A stretch of 64,000 nt of DNA from Bernardetia sp042180575 (lineage in GTDB: Bacteria; Bacteroidota; Bacteroidia; Cytophagales; Bernardetiaceae): positions 5,270,001 to 5,334,000 of the forward strand of contig NZ_CP170094.1 in NCBI RefSeq assembly GCF_042180575.1, read 5' to 3'. Made by a program: the position numbers and the translations under genes. Position 1 is the first letter of the stretch, and every line of letters begins with the position of its first letter. The notes beneath the pieces are model-generated. The model did not search any database and was not told where the DNA came from. It saw only the letters and a program-made list of their open reading frames with translations. Of this stretch, positions 17,129-25,915 are shown piece by piece.

Positions 17129-18466
17129 ATGTTAGATAATTTAACAGCCCGATTAGACAAAGCCATGAAATCGCTGAAAGGCGAAGGAAAAATCACAGAA
17201 GTAAACGTAGCAACGACAATCAAAGAAATTCGTCGTGCTTTAGTTGATGCCGATGTAGATTATAAAGTAGCTAAAACGGTTACAGACGAAATAAAAGAAG
17301 AAGCCTATGGACGTGATGTTCTTATTGCCGTAAAACCAGGGGAACTCTTTACCAAGATTGTCTATGACAAACTTACTGAGCTAATGGGTGGAGAGAGAAA
17401 AGAAATGAATCTTTCTGGTAATCCTTCTATTATTTTGGTGGCTGGTCTGAATGGTGCTGGTAAAACTACTTTTACTGCAAAACTAGCTAATCATCTCAAA
17501 AAACAAGGTCGTCAAGTTCTTTTAGCAGCCTGTGATATTTATCGTCCTGCTGCGATTGACCAGTTGAAAACACTTGCAGAACAAATCGATATTGAAGTAT
17601 ATGCAGAGCCTGATAGCAAAAACCCTATTCAGATTGCAGAAAATGCTATCAAACATGGTAAAAGTATAGGAAAGAAAATCATTATTGTCGATACGGCTGG
17701 TCGTTTGGCGATTGATGAATCTTTGATGACAGAGATTTCAGAAATGAAAAAAGTTCTGAATCCTTCTGAAACGCTTTTTGTAGTAGATGCCATGACAGGT
17801 CAAGATGCTGTTACAACTGCAAAAATATTCAATGACCGTATCAATTATGATGGTGTTGTTCTTACAAAATTAGATGGTGATTCTCGTGGTGGTGCTGCCC
17901 TTTCTATTAGTAGAGTAGTTGATAAGCCTATTAAGTTTATCGGTACAAGTGAAAAAATGGACGGAATAGATGCTTTCTATCCAGACCGTATGGCACAGCG
18001 TATTTTGGGAATGGGTGATGTTCTTTCACTTGTTGATCGTATGCAACAGGCTTATGACGAAGATGAAGCAAGAAGAATCAATAAAAAAATACGTAAAAAC
18101 CAATTTGATTTCAACGATTTTATTTCTCAAATCGAACAAATCAAGAAAATGGGTAATATCAAAGACTTGGTAGGAATGTTACCAGGGATTGGCTCAAAAA
18201 TGAAAGATTTTGAAATTGATGATGATGCGTTCCGTCCTATCGAAGCAATTATCAATTCAATGACGGCTCACGAAAAAGCAAATCCAGATGTATTAGATGG
18301 AAGTCGTCGTCGTCGTTTGGCTGCTGGTAGTGGGCGTACAATTCAAGAAGTAAACAACCTTATCAAACAGTTTGGTGAAATGCGTAAAATGATGCGTAAA
18401 ATGAACCAGTTCCAAGGAGCAGGTGGAAGTAAAAAATTAGCTAAAATGATGAAAGGCAAGAAATAG
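17129..18466 (+). CDS. ffh: Signal recognition particle protein Ffh (SRP54)
   Basis: Ffh is the GTPase that, with SRP RNA, brings ribosomes translating membrane proteins to the receptor FtsY. The 445-residue protein has the N domain helices (1-90), the GTPase G domain with P-loop GLNGAGKTT (106-114), DTAGR (188-192) and TKLDGD (246-251), and a methionine-rich M domain (about 330-445: MKKMGNIKD-like helices, RKMMRKMNQF). All catalytic motifs are intact. The start MLDNLTARLDKAMKSLKGEG is typical. It has its own promoter and ends before a fold-back element and a strong terminator. Confidence 0.98.
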   Translation: MLDNLTARLDKAMKSLKGEGKITEVNVATTIKEIRRALVDADVDYKVAKTVTDEIKEEAYGRDVLIAVKPGELFTKIVYDKLTELMGGERKEMNLSGNPSIILVAGLNGAGKTTFTAKLANHLKKQGRQVLLAACDIYRPAAIDQLKTLAEQIDIEVYAEPDSKNPIQIAENAIKHGKSIGKKIIIVDTAGRLAIDESLMTEISEMKKVLNPSETLFVVDAMTGQDAVTTAKIFNDRINYDGVVLTKLDGDSRGGAALSISRVVDKPIKFIGTSEKMDGIDAFYPDRMAQRILGMGDVLSLVDRMQQAYDEDEARRINKKIRKNQFDFNDFISQIEQIKKMGNIKDLVGMLPGIGSKMKDFEIDDDAFRPIEAIINSMTAHEKANPDVLDGSRRRRLAAGSGRTIQEVNNLIKQFGEMRKMMRKMNQFQGAGGSKKLAKMMKGKK

Positions 18467-18497
18467 TGATTAGCGTTTAGTTATTAATTATGATTAT

Positions 18498-18625
18498 CTG
18501 ACAATTTTTGTGTGAATGGGCAAAAAATTGTCGATGGGGACACCGACAATGGCGAGGAAGTAGTACAAAACTCTTTTTCTGCTGTTGTTGGTGTCCCCAC
18601 CGACGACTTCCACAAAAATTGTCAA
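18498..18625. repeat. Small fold-back element, family A
   Basis: The terminal inverted repeats are ctgacaatttttgtg (18498-18512) and cacaaaaattgtca (18611-18624), with an inner pair gtcgatggggacacc (18530-18544) and ggtgtccccaccgacgac (18590-18607). End and inner motifs match those of the 390-bp element at 14486-14879, so the two are deletion or expansion versions of one family. No coding capacity. It lies directly after ffh. Confidence 0.75.
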
Positions 18626-18655
18626 ACAACCCTTAATTATTAGTAAATGAACTTT

Positions 18656-18694
18656 TAAAAGCGTTTTAGATTAACTCTAAGACGCTTTTTTTAT
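18656..18694 (+). terminator. Terminator downstream of ffh
   Basis: The stem aaaagcgttttaga/tctaagacgctttt (one mismatch) with a five-base loop is followed by a seven-T run. It lies about 190 bases after the ffh stop, on the far side of the fold-back element. Confidence 0.8.
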
Positions 18695-19132
18695 TCTTAA
18701 AAATTTCTTTCTTGGAGTTATTCCAAAATAAATACTACAGTTCACTAACAAAACAATCCTTTTTAATAATGACTTTTCTTGTAGCTTACGCTTTAGCGTG
18801 AGAAAAATGTACTGAAAATTTTAGTTTTCGTAAACTAAAAAGACAAGGTTTAAAGGGAAAAATAGTTTTTATTTTGGTATTATATCTTTTTTCAAAATAG
18901 AGTTTAAAAACTAACTGAGAACTACGGAGTAGTTATTAACTAATTGATTATCAATGACTTACAAACACATCTTAAAAAAAATAAAATTCTGTTTTTCAGT
19001 CAAAAAGTATTCGAATAATAACTTTTATAGTTCAAATCCAAATTTTATTCTTTTGGTAAACAATATTTATATGTTGTATAATCAGTTTTTTGAGTTTTCC
19101 GTAGTTCCCAGAACTAAATATTTCAAATAAAA
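18695..19132. other. AT-rich intergenic space
   Basis: No coding frame is credible here. It contains small stems such as ttacgctttagcgtga (about 18787-18802) and ttttagttttcgtaaactaaaa (about 18818-18839), and actacggagtagt near 18922. It ends in the leader of the lipoprotein gene at 19133. No consensus promoter is recognised. Confidence 0.4.
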
Positions 19133-19645
19133 ATGAGACTATTTATATTGATAATTATGTTATTTCAGTTTTCTTGCGTAAATAGAGTGGAAAATAAGCA
19201 ACAAGAGGAGAATATAATGGAAATATATAAAAATAATTTACACAAAAAATATTCAAGTCCTAATTCTATTTATACGTATGTGTTTTCTGGAAACTTTCCT
19301 TTTGGAAGAACCTTAGAACCCAAACGAATATATGTAGCGAAGATTGATTCTAATGAAAATATGGTATATGAACTTAGACCAAGGGAAAGTCGTTGGTACA
19401 TAGATAGCATCAGAATAAGCAAATACCCCTACTATCTTAATATCCCAACAGACAGTTTGACTAAATCTTATTTTATTAGTGAATTTTTAATAGATGAAAA
19501 TACTAATATTACTGATTTGGAAAATATCTATTTGAAATACAAAGATAAAGAATCAAAATTGTGTTGTGATACAAAGAAGAAAGATTGGAAGTATTATGGT
19601 TATCAAAATATACATGTAGATTCTTGTCAATTCATTATTCCTTAA
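19133..19645 (+). CDS. Small lipoprotein, unknown function
   Basis: A 170-residue protein with a short lipoprotein signal, MRLFILIIMLFQFSC, with Cys15 the likely lipidation site. The mature part is charged, with two closely spaced cysteines near the end (SKLCCDTKKKDWK). No family is recognised. The gene lies alone between AT-rich spaces and is followed by a truncated repeat element. Its low-complexity, lysine-rich composition resembles other Bacteroidota orphan lipoproteins. It may be a fast-evolving gene or a recent acquisition, but the sequence alone does not show which. Confidence 0.6.
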   Translation: MRLFILIIMLFQFSCVNRVENKQQEENIMEIYKNNLHKKYSSPNSIYTYVFSGNFPFGRTLEPKRIYVAKIDSNENMVYELRPRESRWYIDSIRISKYPYYLNIPTDSLTKSYFISEFLIDENTNITDLENIYLKYKDKESKLCCDTKKKDWKYYGYQNIHVDSCQFIIP

Positions 19646-19650
19646 TCCCA

Positions 19651-19713
19651 TGTTGGTATTTTAGCATTGCGACACCAACAAAATACAGTTTAACTTCACT
19701 CTTAAACAACTTC
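19651..19713. repeat. Truncated copy of the 7244-7374 fold-back element
   Basis: The stem tgttggt (19651-19657) / accaaca (19674-19680) and the following aaatacag...cttaaacaacttc (ending 19713) match the right half of the element at 7244-7374, including the end motif cttaaacaacttc. The left half is absent. Confidence 0.65.
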
Positions 19714-19731
19714 ACACTTTAATCCTAAATC

Positions 19732-20568
19732 ATGAAATTTATTTATATAGCTTTTTCACTTGTCTTACTTTTTTCTTGTGGTTCAGCTAAAAAAACAACT
19801 CAAAATTCAGATGCATCAACAACTAAACATCAAAATTTAAGAATAGTAAAAGGTTATATGTATCAAGTTGAACAAAATCAAATAACAAGTGATACTGTTT
19901 TGTCTGCTCTAAAATGGTATGATGAGAGTAATAAATTAGCCAAAGAAGAACGCTATTGGATAGGAGAAGAAGGTAAAAATATAGAACGTATTATTTATAC
20001 AAAAAATCAAGATGTCAAAAAGAAAGAATATATACTCAATGATAGTTCTTTTTTTCAAAGTAGTGAGTTTGAGAGAGACGAGTATAATCAGTTACTCCGA
20101 CAAATATTGACTAATAACGAAGAAGTAAAAACAATCAATCAAGAAAATATATATGATAAAAATGGAAATCTAATAGAAACGATTGGTAGATTTGAAGGTG
20201 TTCCAAAAGAATTTGCTAAAAAATACGCTTCTTATACTAAGAACAAATACGACAAAAAAGGCAATTTGATTGAGCTTACTCAAGCTATGGGTAAGGAAAA
20301 AATAAGATTAATAACATATAAATATGATAAAAATAATAATTTAATAGAAGAATTGAGCTTAGATTTTAAAACAGATGAAAAATTTAAGCTCATTTATAGT
20401 TACAATGATGAAAATCAAGTAATAAAAAAGGAAGTTTATCAAAATGAGGAATGGGACTTTACCACCGAAACAGAATGGCAAAATGGAATTATCAAAACTC
20501 AAAAAACTTATTATGCTCCTTTTACAAAAGAAGAATATCATGAGGTTACTTTTTTTGAAGTAAAATAA
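19732..20568 (+). CDS. Lipoprotein with YD/RHS-like repeats
   Basis: A 278-residue lipoprotein: MKFIYIAFSLVLLFSCGS gives a good lipobox (LFSC, Cys16). The mature part has repeated Y-D-K-x-G-N-L-I-E units, seen as IYDKNGNLIETIGRF, NKYDKKGNLIELTQAM, YKYDKNNNLIEELSLDF and YSYNDENQVIKKEVY. These resemble the YD repeats of RHS proteins and MORN-like beta hairpins of many Bacteroidota envelope proteins. There is no toxin domain and the protein is too short for an RHS cage. It is probably a periplasm- or surface-exposed lipoprotein; the function is unknown. Confidence 0.65.
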   Translation: MKFIYIAFSLVLLFSCGSAKKTTQNSDASTTKHQNLRIVKGYMYQVEQNQITSDTVLSALKWYDESNKLAKEERYWIGEEGKNIERIIYTKNQDVKKKEYILNDSSFFQSSEFERDEYNQLLRQILTNNEEVKTINQENIYDKNGNLIETIGRFEGVPKEFAKKYASYTKNKYDKKGNLIELTQAMGKEKIRLITYKYDKNNNLIEELSLDFKTDEKFKLIYSYNDENQVIKKEVYQNEEWDFTTETEWQNGIIKTQKTYYAPFTKEEYHEVTFFEVK

Positions 20569-20650
20569 CAATTCCAACTTTGCATTTGATTTACAAAATC
20601 CGTATTTTTTGATAATTATTCTTTTCTAACAAAAAACTTTTTCTTTTCCT

Positions 20651-21418
20651 ATGAAATCACACGAAATAGATTATAAAATTATCGGAAACGATATTCAGAT
20701 TGTAGAAGTCGAATTAGACCCAAATGAAACGGTTATTGCAGAAGCTGGTGCAATGCTTTACATGGAAGAAAATATTAACTTCGAAACTAAAATGGGGGAT
20801 GGTTCTGAACCCGAACAAGGCATTTTTGGAAAACTTATGTCAGCAGGCGCAAGAATGATAACGGGCGAATCTCTTTTTATGACACACTTTACACAGCGAG
20901 GAAGTGGAAAAGGAAAAGTTGCTTTTGCTGCACCTTACCCTGGAACGGTTACACCTGTTCAACTTGCTTCTTGTAATAATCGTACTTTGATTGTTCAGAA
21001 AGACAGTTTTTTATGTGCTGCTTTGGGTGCAAAAATTTCCGTTCATTTAAACAAACGTTTTGGCTCTGGCTTTTTTGGAGGTGAAGGGTTTATTATGCAA
21101 AAATTACAAGGCGATGGAATGGTATTTTTTCACGCTGGAGGAACTGTTATTGAAAAAGAACTCAAAGGAGAAACATTGAAAGTAGATACAGGTTGTATTG
21201 TTGCTTTCGAAGAAGGAATAACAATGGACATCAAAAAAGCAGGGGATTTAAAATCTATGTTTTTTGGTGGAGAAGGACTATTTTTAGCTACGCTTAGTGG
21301 AACTGGAAAAGTTTGGTTGCAATCAATGCCACTTTCAAAACTCGTTCAAGCACTTTCTCCAATGAGTAAAGCAGCTTCAAAGGCTACTTCTTTAGGTGGA
21401 ATTTTGGGAGGAGATTAA
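20651..21418 (+). CDS. AIM24/TIGR00266-family protein
   Basis: A 255-residue protein of the widely distributed AIM24 (TIGR00266) family, whose members form beta-sandwich structures of unknown role; the yeast relative is mitochondrial. Family blocks are VEVELDPNETVIAEAGAMLYM (about 20-40), the glycine-rich GESLFMTHFTQRGSGKGKVAFA, PGTVTPVQL, FFGGEGFIMQKLQGDGMVFFHAGGT and VDTGCIVAFEE. Length matches the family. It is cytosolic by sequence, with no signal peptide. A strong hairpin terminator follows directly, so it is a single-gene unit. Confidence 0.92.
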   Translation: MKSHEIDYKIIGNDIQIVEVELDPNETVIAEAGAMLYMEENINFETKMGDGSEPEQGIFGKLMSAGARMITGESLFMTHFTQRGSGKGKVAFAAPYPGTVTPVQLASCNNRTLIVQKDSFLCAALGAKISVHLNKRFGSGFFGGEGFIMQKLQGDGMVFFHAGGTVIEKELKGETLKVDTGCIVAFEEGITMDIKKAGDLKSMFFGGEGLFLATLSGTGKVWLQSMPLSKLVQALSPMSKAASKATSLGGILGGD

Positions 21419-21427
21419 TAATTACCG

Positions 21428-21462
21428 TACCGAACGGTTCGCTCAAAGCGAACCGTTCGGTA
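21428..21462 (+). terminator. Terminator after the AIM24-family gene
   Basis: A perfect 15-bp stem (21428-21442 with 21448-21462, taccgaacggttcgc/gcgaaccgttcggta) with a five-base loop, followed by a short T-rich stretch (agtttt). It lies ten bases after the stop codon and 18 bases before the next start. Confidence 0.75.
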
Positions 21463-21479
21463 AGTTTTAAGATAAAAAT

Positions 21480-22046
21480 ATGATTAAAAAATATCTTCAA
21501 ACATTTGAAGTTCTTTCAGAAACAGAAATTGATGATTTTGTAAAAAATACCACTCCAAAAAAACTCACTAAATCTGATTTTTTTATTCGTGAAGGCGAAA
21601 TTTGCAAAGAAATAGCTTTTATTAAATCTGGTACTTTTCGTTCTTTTTATACTTCGAATAAAGGTGAAGAGTTTACGTATTGTATTATGTTTCCGAATAA
21701 TTTTTTGGCTGCTTATTCTTCATTTATTAGAGGAGAACCAACTTCTGAAAATATACAAGCTATTACAGAAACTGAATTATTAGTTATTTCAAAAAATAAA
21801 GTAGATAATTTACTACAAGAGAATATAAACTGGCTCAAAGTTTTCAAAATTATAGCCGAACAACAATACATTGAATTAGAAAAAAGAGTTTTCCAACTCC
21901 AAAAAGACAATGCTGTTCAACGTTATAAAGATTTAATAGAAAATCAGCCTCAATATATTCAACAAATTCCATTAAACTATTTAGCTTCCTATTTGGGAAT
22001 TACTCAAAGACATTTAAGTCGGATTCGTAAAGAAATTACTTTTTAG
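21480..22046 (+). CDS. Crp/Fnr-family transcriptional regulator
   Basis: A 188-residue regulator with an N-terminal cyclic-nucleotide-binding-like jelly roll (about 1-115, with IREGEICKEIAFIKSGTFR and MFPNNFLAAYSSFI), a long dimerisation helix (120-150), and a short C-terminal helix-turn-helix, IPLNYLASYLGITQRHLSR (about 163-182). The form is that of small Bacteroidota Crp/Fnr regulators, which usually do not bind cAMP; the arginine/glutamate cAMP pocket pattern is not evident. It lies 95 bases upstream of an NAD(P)H oxidoreductase gene on the same strand, a common pairing, so it may control that gene. Confidence 0.88.
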   Translation: MIKKYLQTFEVLSETEIDDFVKNTTPKKLTKSDFFIREGEICKEIAFIKSGTFRSFYTSNKGEEFTYCIMFPNNFLAAYSSFIRGEPTSENIQAITETELLVISKNKVDNLLQENINWLKVFKIIAEQQYIELEKRVFQLQKDNAVQRYKDLIENQPQYIQQIPLNYLASYLGITQRHLSRIRKEITF

Positions 22047-22079
22047 ACATTTGTCCTATATCCTCATAAAGCTCTTTTC

Positions 22080-22087
22080 TACCTTTG
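22080..22087 (+). promoter_or_regulatory. Bacteroidota -7 element upstream of the oxidoreductase
   Basis: TACCTTTG matches TAnnTTTG and lies 54 bases before the start of the flavodoxin-fold gene. A TTTG at 22050-22053 is too far upstream for the usual spacing, so only the -7 box is proposed. It would let the oxidoreductase be expressed apart from the Crp/Fnr gene. Confidence 0.45.
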
Positions 22088-22141
22088 TTTATCACAAAGC
22101 TCTAAATCAATTAGACTAAATTTAGAATAAATAGTAAGCAA

Positions 22142-22723
22142 ATGAGTAAGAAAATTTTGATTATAAACGGACATCCAAACAAAGATTCATTTAATTTTGG
22201 AATTGCAGAAGCCTATAAAATGGGCGCAGAAAGTTCGAATGCAGAAATTAAAGAAATCGTTATTTCAGAACTAAATTTTAACCCAAATCTACAATATGGC
22301 TATCAAAAAAGAACAGAATTAGAACCTGATTTGATAGAATCTTGGGAAAAAATAAAATGGGCAGAGCATTTGGTTTGGATTCATCCTGTTTGGTGGGGAG
22401 GTTTGCCAGCTATTATGAAAGGGTTTATTGATAGATTATTTTTGCCTAATTTTGCTTTTGCATATAGAGAAAATTCTATCTTTTGGGACAAACTTTTGAA
22501 AGGAAAAACAGCACATATTATCACAACATTAGACCAACCAAGTTGGTATTACAAATTCATAAACGGTCAGCCAAGCACAAAACAACTCAAAAAAAATACA
22601 TTAGAATTTTGTGGTGTCAAGCCTGTAAAAGTAACTTACATAGGAATTGTAAAAACATCTAAACAAGAACAGAGAGAAAAATGGCTAGAAAAAATTAAGA
22701 AATTAGGAATGAATCAAAAATAA
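22142..22723 (+). CDS. Flavodoxin-fold NAD(P)H-dependent oxidoreductase
   Basis: A 193-residue FMN/FAD enzyme of the quinone reductase/MdaB family (Flavodoxin_2), which reduces quinones or drugs with two electrons. The N-terminal motif ILIINGHPNKDSFN (residues 5-18) binds the flavin phosphate, and HPVWWGGLPAIMKGFIDR (81-98) forms the isoalloxazine site. Both are intact and length is normal. It is cytosolic. The Crp/Fnr regulator upstream is a plausible regulator of this gene. A 40-bp perfect palindrome lies directly after it. Confidence 0.9.
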   Translation: MSKKILIINGHPNKDSFNFGIAEAYKMGAESSNAEIKEIVISELNFNPNLQYGYQKRTELEPDLIESWEKIKWAEHLVWIHPVWWGGLPAIMKGFIDRLFLPNFAFAYRENSIFWDKLLKGKTAHIITTLDQPSWYYKFINGQPSTKQLKKNTLEFCGVKPVKVTYIGIVKTSKQEQREKWLEKIKKLGMNQK

Positions 22724-22726
22724 AAA

Positions 22727-22766
22727 AACAAACTGGTTCAAGCGTCGACGCTTGAACCAGTTTGTT
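22727..22766. terminator. Bidirectional terminator, perfect 40-bp palindrome
   Basis: The 40 bases from 22727 to 22766 are perfectly self-complementary around a central gtcgac. Convergent genes end on either side (22723 and 22776). A-rich sequence on the left and the complementary pattern on the right make it usable from both strands, though a perfect palindrome has no free loop. Confidence 0.75.
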
Positions 22767-22775
22767 ATACAAAAA

Positions 22776-24782
22776 TTATTTTTTCTCTAAAACCAAGACC
22801 ATTTTATTAAAATCGGCTGCTGCATTTATGACTTTTCTATATTCTTCAAAATCCTCTAAAGGAAGATAAATTTCATAATAATATTCAAAAACATCAACAG
22901 TTACGGTATTTCCATCTTGTTTGTAATCTGAAACAAAACCACAATTCTTTTTTTCGTCTTTATCAAAAATAACATTCAGTTTCAAATCATCTAAATTTTT
23001 GATTTGATAGCCTTCTGGAACTTCAAAAATTAATGTTCTTTTATAAATGCGATTGTGTCCGTTTTCTACAGCTAGTTTTCGTTCTTTTTCTTGATACAAT
23101 TCAGATTGAGGTCCTATACATTTTCCGATTGTAAACAGATATTTATTTCCTGCTTTTTCTATCCAAGATTTAGAGGAAAAATTAGCTTTGATAGCAAACT
23201 CATTTTCTAAAAGGTCTGTATTCATTGCTTCGTTTTCTAATTTGATATTTTCAAATTCAGCATCTGCAGAAAGTCCTTTCAAAACATTTTCTATCATTTC
23301 AGTACGTTTTTCTTCTGATAAGTAGGGAATAATTGGTTGAAGTCCCACAGCCGAAAGTCCACCAAAACCATATTTAAGTTCAGATTCTACGGCATCCATA
23401 TCTTCATTAAAATTCATTTTTAGATGAATATTACTAAAATTTTGCTCGCCTTCTAGTGGTTCTATTTCTCTGACAGTTCCCATTCCAAAAACTTGATCTC
23501 CTACTTTCATTCTACGAATAAAAAGTCCGTCAGTAGCCGTCCACGTATCAGGTACAATTCCATAACGATACAAAGGAACAGCAGGTACAAGGTATTTTTT
23601 TGTGCTTGGAAAGTAAATCAAAAACTCACGCATATTTCCCCAATAATCAAATTCGCCATCAAATTTCACCTCACTTCTATCCGAAGTCAAGACTAATTCG
23701 TAATTTATTTCTGCCAATTCGAATATAGTAGTAAAAAGACGAACCAATCCACGCTCGTTAGCAATTTTTGTTTTCTCAATTTCTTCTATACTTGAAAAAT
23801 CGGGAGCAGGAGATTCTGTACCTTGTATTTTTACTTTCAGATAATTTTCAATTTTACGGATGCGTGTTTCTTCTGAATCTTTGTCTTTTATATCTATTTC
23901 TTTATAGATTTTTTTGAGTGCTTTTTCCTCTTTTTTATCTCTAGTCTGACAATAAATACCATAAATTTGTTTTGCAGCATCTGTAAAGGTATAAAAACGT
24001 TGGCGAGAATTAGTAGCCAAATTATAAGCTAATTTATAATCAATTCTCATTTTATTTGGGTCTGAATATGCAAAAGGTTCTCCATTCAGAGGAGCAATAC
24101 TGTCTAGTTCTATACGTTGAATTCGCTTTTCACTTTCTTCATCTTCGATAAGTTCTGCATCAGCCAAACCATTATAGCTTTTTACTTCAAAATCTAAAAA
24201 AGATGGACTAATAAGCTCAAACAAAACATTTTTAGTAGGTGTACTGCTCTGCATGTATTCTCTTCCCTCTTGATTTCCACCAAAAACAGGTTCTTTAGTT
24301 GTATAAAAATATTCAATTTCGCTACCTTTTTCTATTCCTTCGATAGCAAACATTTTATACCCACGTCCAGACTCTTCGTCTTTTATTTCCTTGAGATTAT
24401 CTTGGTCAGAAATAACTACTTTTCCATCTGGAGAAATAGAACGAACTTTTAATTTTTCTAGTGTTCCTTCTCCCAAAGGAATAAAAATTGCATTATAACG
24501 CTCAACAGCATCTGTGCTTCCGAGCCAACGAATAATATGATGTGTTTTGTAAAGAACTACATTTTGTTCTTCTTCTAAATAAAAATATTCTATCATATTT
24601 TTATCTAAAAAAACAACTGAGCCGACCTCTTCTAAATGTGAAGGAATTTCATTCCTTTTTCGGTTTTCTTCCCAATCGTAATCTGCGTATTGGTGTTTAT
24701 CTTTTTTTGCTAAAACAGAAAAAGAAAGACAAGTTAGAAAAAACAAGGCGACAAAAAATAAATTTGATTTAATTAAATTCAT
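22776..24782 (-). CDS. Exported DUF3857-domain protein
   Basis: A protein of about 668 residues (counted from ATG at 24782, which begins the signal peptide MNLIKSNLFFVALFFLTC...VLA; an upstream in-frame ATG at 24851 is less likely because it would precede the signal). The N-terminal half carries the DUF3857 beta-sandwich pattern: VVLYKTHHIIRWLGSTDAVERYN, FIPLGEGTLEKLKVRSISPDGK and GSEIEYFYTT. The central part resembles a transglutaminase-like core (ETRIRKIENYLK, YELVLTSDRSEV), but no Cys-His-Asp triad can be picked out with confidence. Bacteroidota DUF3857 proteins are periplasmic and their role is unknown. Confidence 0.8.
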   Translation of the reverse strand: MNLIKSNLFFVALFFLTCLSFSVLAKKDKHQYADYDWEENRKRNEIPSHLEEVGSVVFLDKNMIEYFYLEEEQNVVLYKTHHIIRWLGSTDAVERYNAIFIPLGEGTLEKLKVRSISPDGKVVISDQDNLKEIKDEESGRGYKMFAIEGIEKGSEIEYFYTTKEPVFGGNQEGREYMQSSTPTKNVLFELISPSFLDFEVKSYNGLADAELIEDEESEKRIQRIELDSIAPLNGEPFAYSDPNKMRIDYKLAYNLATNSRQRFYTFTDAAKQIYGIYCQTRDKKEEKALKKIYKEIDIKDKDSEETRIRKIENYLKVKIQGTESPAPDFSSIEEIEKTKIANERGLVRLFTTIFELAEINYELVLTSDRSEVKFDGEFDYWGNMREFLIYFPSTKKYLVPAVPLYRYGIVPDTWTATDGLFIRRMKVGDQVFGMGTVREIEPLEGEQNFSNIHLKMNFNEDMDAVESELKYGFGGLSAVGLQPIIPYLSEEKRTEMIENVLKGLSADAEFENIKLENEAMNTDLLENEFAIKANFSSKSWIEKAGNKYLFTIGKCIGPQSELYQEKERKLAVENGHNRIYKRTLIFEVPEGYQIKNLDDLKLNVIFDKDEKKNCGFVSDYKQDGNTVTVDVFEYYYEIYLPLEDFEEYRKVINAAADFNKMVLVLEKK

Positions 24783-24842
24783 GGAATAAATAAGAAATGA
24801 TTGGTATAATGAATAATTCAGAATAGAATTTTTATAAAATAA

Positions 24843-24922
24843 GAAAAGCATTTTCCGATGTAGATAGAAAAATGCTTTTCAATTTTCTTTAAACCTATAA
24901 GGTTTTCAAAACTTTATAGGTT
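24843..24922 (-). terminator. Two hairpins after the CBS-protein gene
   Basis: Hairpin one is gaaaagcattttc/gaaaaatgcttttc (24843-24855 with 24867-24880, one bulged base). Hairpin two is aacctataa/ttataggtt (24892-24900 with 24914-24922). Read on the minus strand they follow the CBS gene (stop at 24937) in the order two, one. Confidence 0.6.
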
Positions 24923-24936
24923 GGGATGTCTGACAA

Positions 24937-25659
24937 TTAAATATCAAAATATCTAAAGAACATATCCAAACGTTCTTTTTGAATATCTGCATCTGGGTTT
25001 TCTTGAAATTTGGCAATGACACGATACTCAAAACGCTCTAAAGTTGCCAAAATAGGCGTAAGTTCTGTTTTATCTAGTTTTAGAGTAAGTTTTATAAGAT
25101 TAGTGTCATACGGGTCTGTATCTACATAACTACTCAAAATTTTGGTATTATTTTCTTCTATCAAACGACTGATATGCGACAAAGAATAATCTCTATAATT
25201 CATCGACAAAACAATAATTGCACCTGCACTTTGATTGGCAAATGTACGAGCAAAGGCTGCCAATGTATCCCTTACCGTAATTACACCTACAAAAAGATTC
25301 GTAGTATCTACAACAGCAATAATACGTAAATTATGGTCAGTTGCTAATCGCATGACATCATAAAAGTGTTGGTCTTCGCCTACAAAAACCTCTTCATAAA
25401 GTGGCTCAATCGTATCAATAGTCGCATCTGGATTATTGACTTCATAGAGCATATCTTCTGTAATAATGCCTCTATAAACATTATTTTCGACAATAGGAAG
25501 CTGCGTAATTCTGAAAGCATCCATCCAATTAAGAGCCTTTTTTACACTATCATTACTCTTTAGTGGAGGAATCATTTCGTTTATAAGGTCAGCAGCGACC
25601 ATAATAGAAGTAGTAGTATTATATGTATCGGTCATAGTGGTTGTTTTTGGATAAGGCAA
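24937..25659 (-). CDS. CBS-domain protein with C-terminal ACT-like region
   Basis: A 240-residue cytosolic protein. Two CBS domains, ADLINEMIPPLKSNDSVKKALNWM... (about 23-85) and EEVFVGEDQHFYDVMRLATDHNLR... (about 88-140), form a Bateman module that usually binds adenosyl nucleotides. The C-terminal part (GAIIVLSMNYRDYSLSHISRLIEENNTK, then LIKLTLKLDK) looks like an ACT-type fold. Starts at Met1, Met9 (25635) and Met20 (25602) are possible; Met20 leaves the CBS domain complete and is a reasonable choice. The partner that reads this sensor is not evident from the neighbourhood. Confidence 0.85.
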   Translation of the reverse strand: MPYPKTTTMTDTYNTTTSIMVAADLINEMIPPLKSNDSVKKALNWMDAFRITQLPIVENNVYRGIITEDMLYEVNNPDATIDTIEPLYEEVFVGEDQHFYDVMRLATDHNLRIIAVVDTTNLFVGVITVRDTLAAFARTFANQSAGAIIVLSMNYRDYSLSHISRLIEENNTKILSSYVDTDPYDTNLIKLTLKLDKTELTPILATLERFEYRVIAKFQENPDADIQKERLDMFFRYFDI

Positions 25660-25915
25660 TAGATAGCAAAAAGGTTTTTTATTTATTTTATTCTAATTTA
25701 TTTGAAATAATGAAAGATTACAAAAAATAAAATACTTTGCTACTATAATAGAATAACAATTTGTATGCTAATTTATTTAGAAACGCTATTATTTTTAGTT
25801 AAATAGGCAATTCAAATTACTTTTATTAAAAAAACTGTTCAAATTTTATGTTTTACATCCGTATCAAATCCACTCACTATTTTTTATTTTGTTAGTCGTT
25901 TCAAAAAAAACAATA

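Noticed and set aside
19732..20568. RHS toxin
   Set aside because: YD-like repeats are present, but the protein is only 278 residues, lipid-anchored and has no RHS core or C-terminal toxin.
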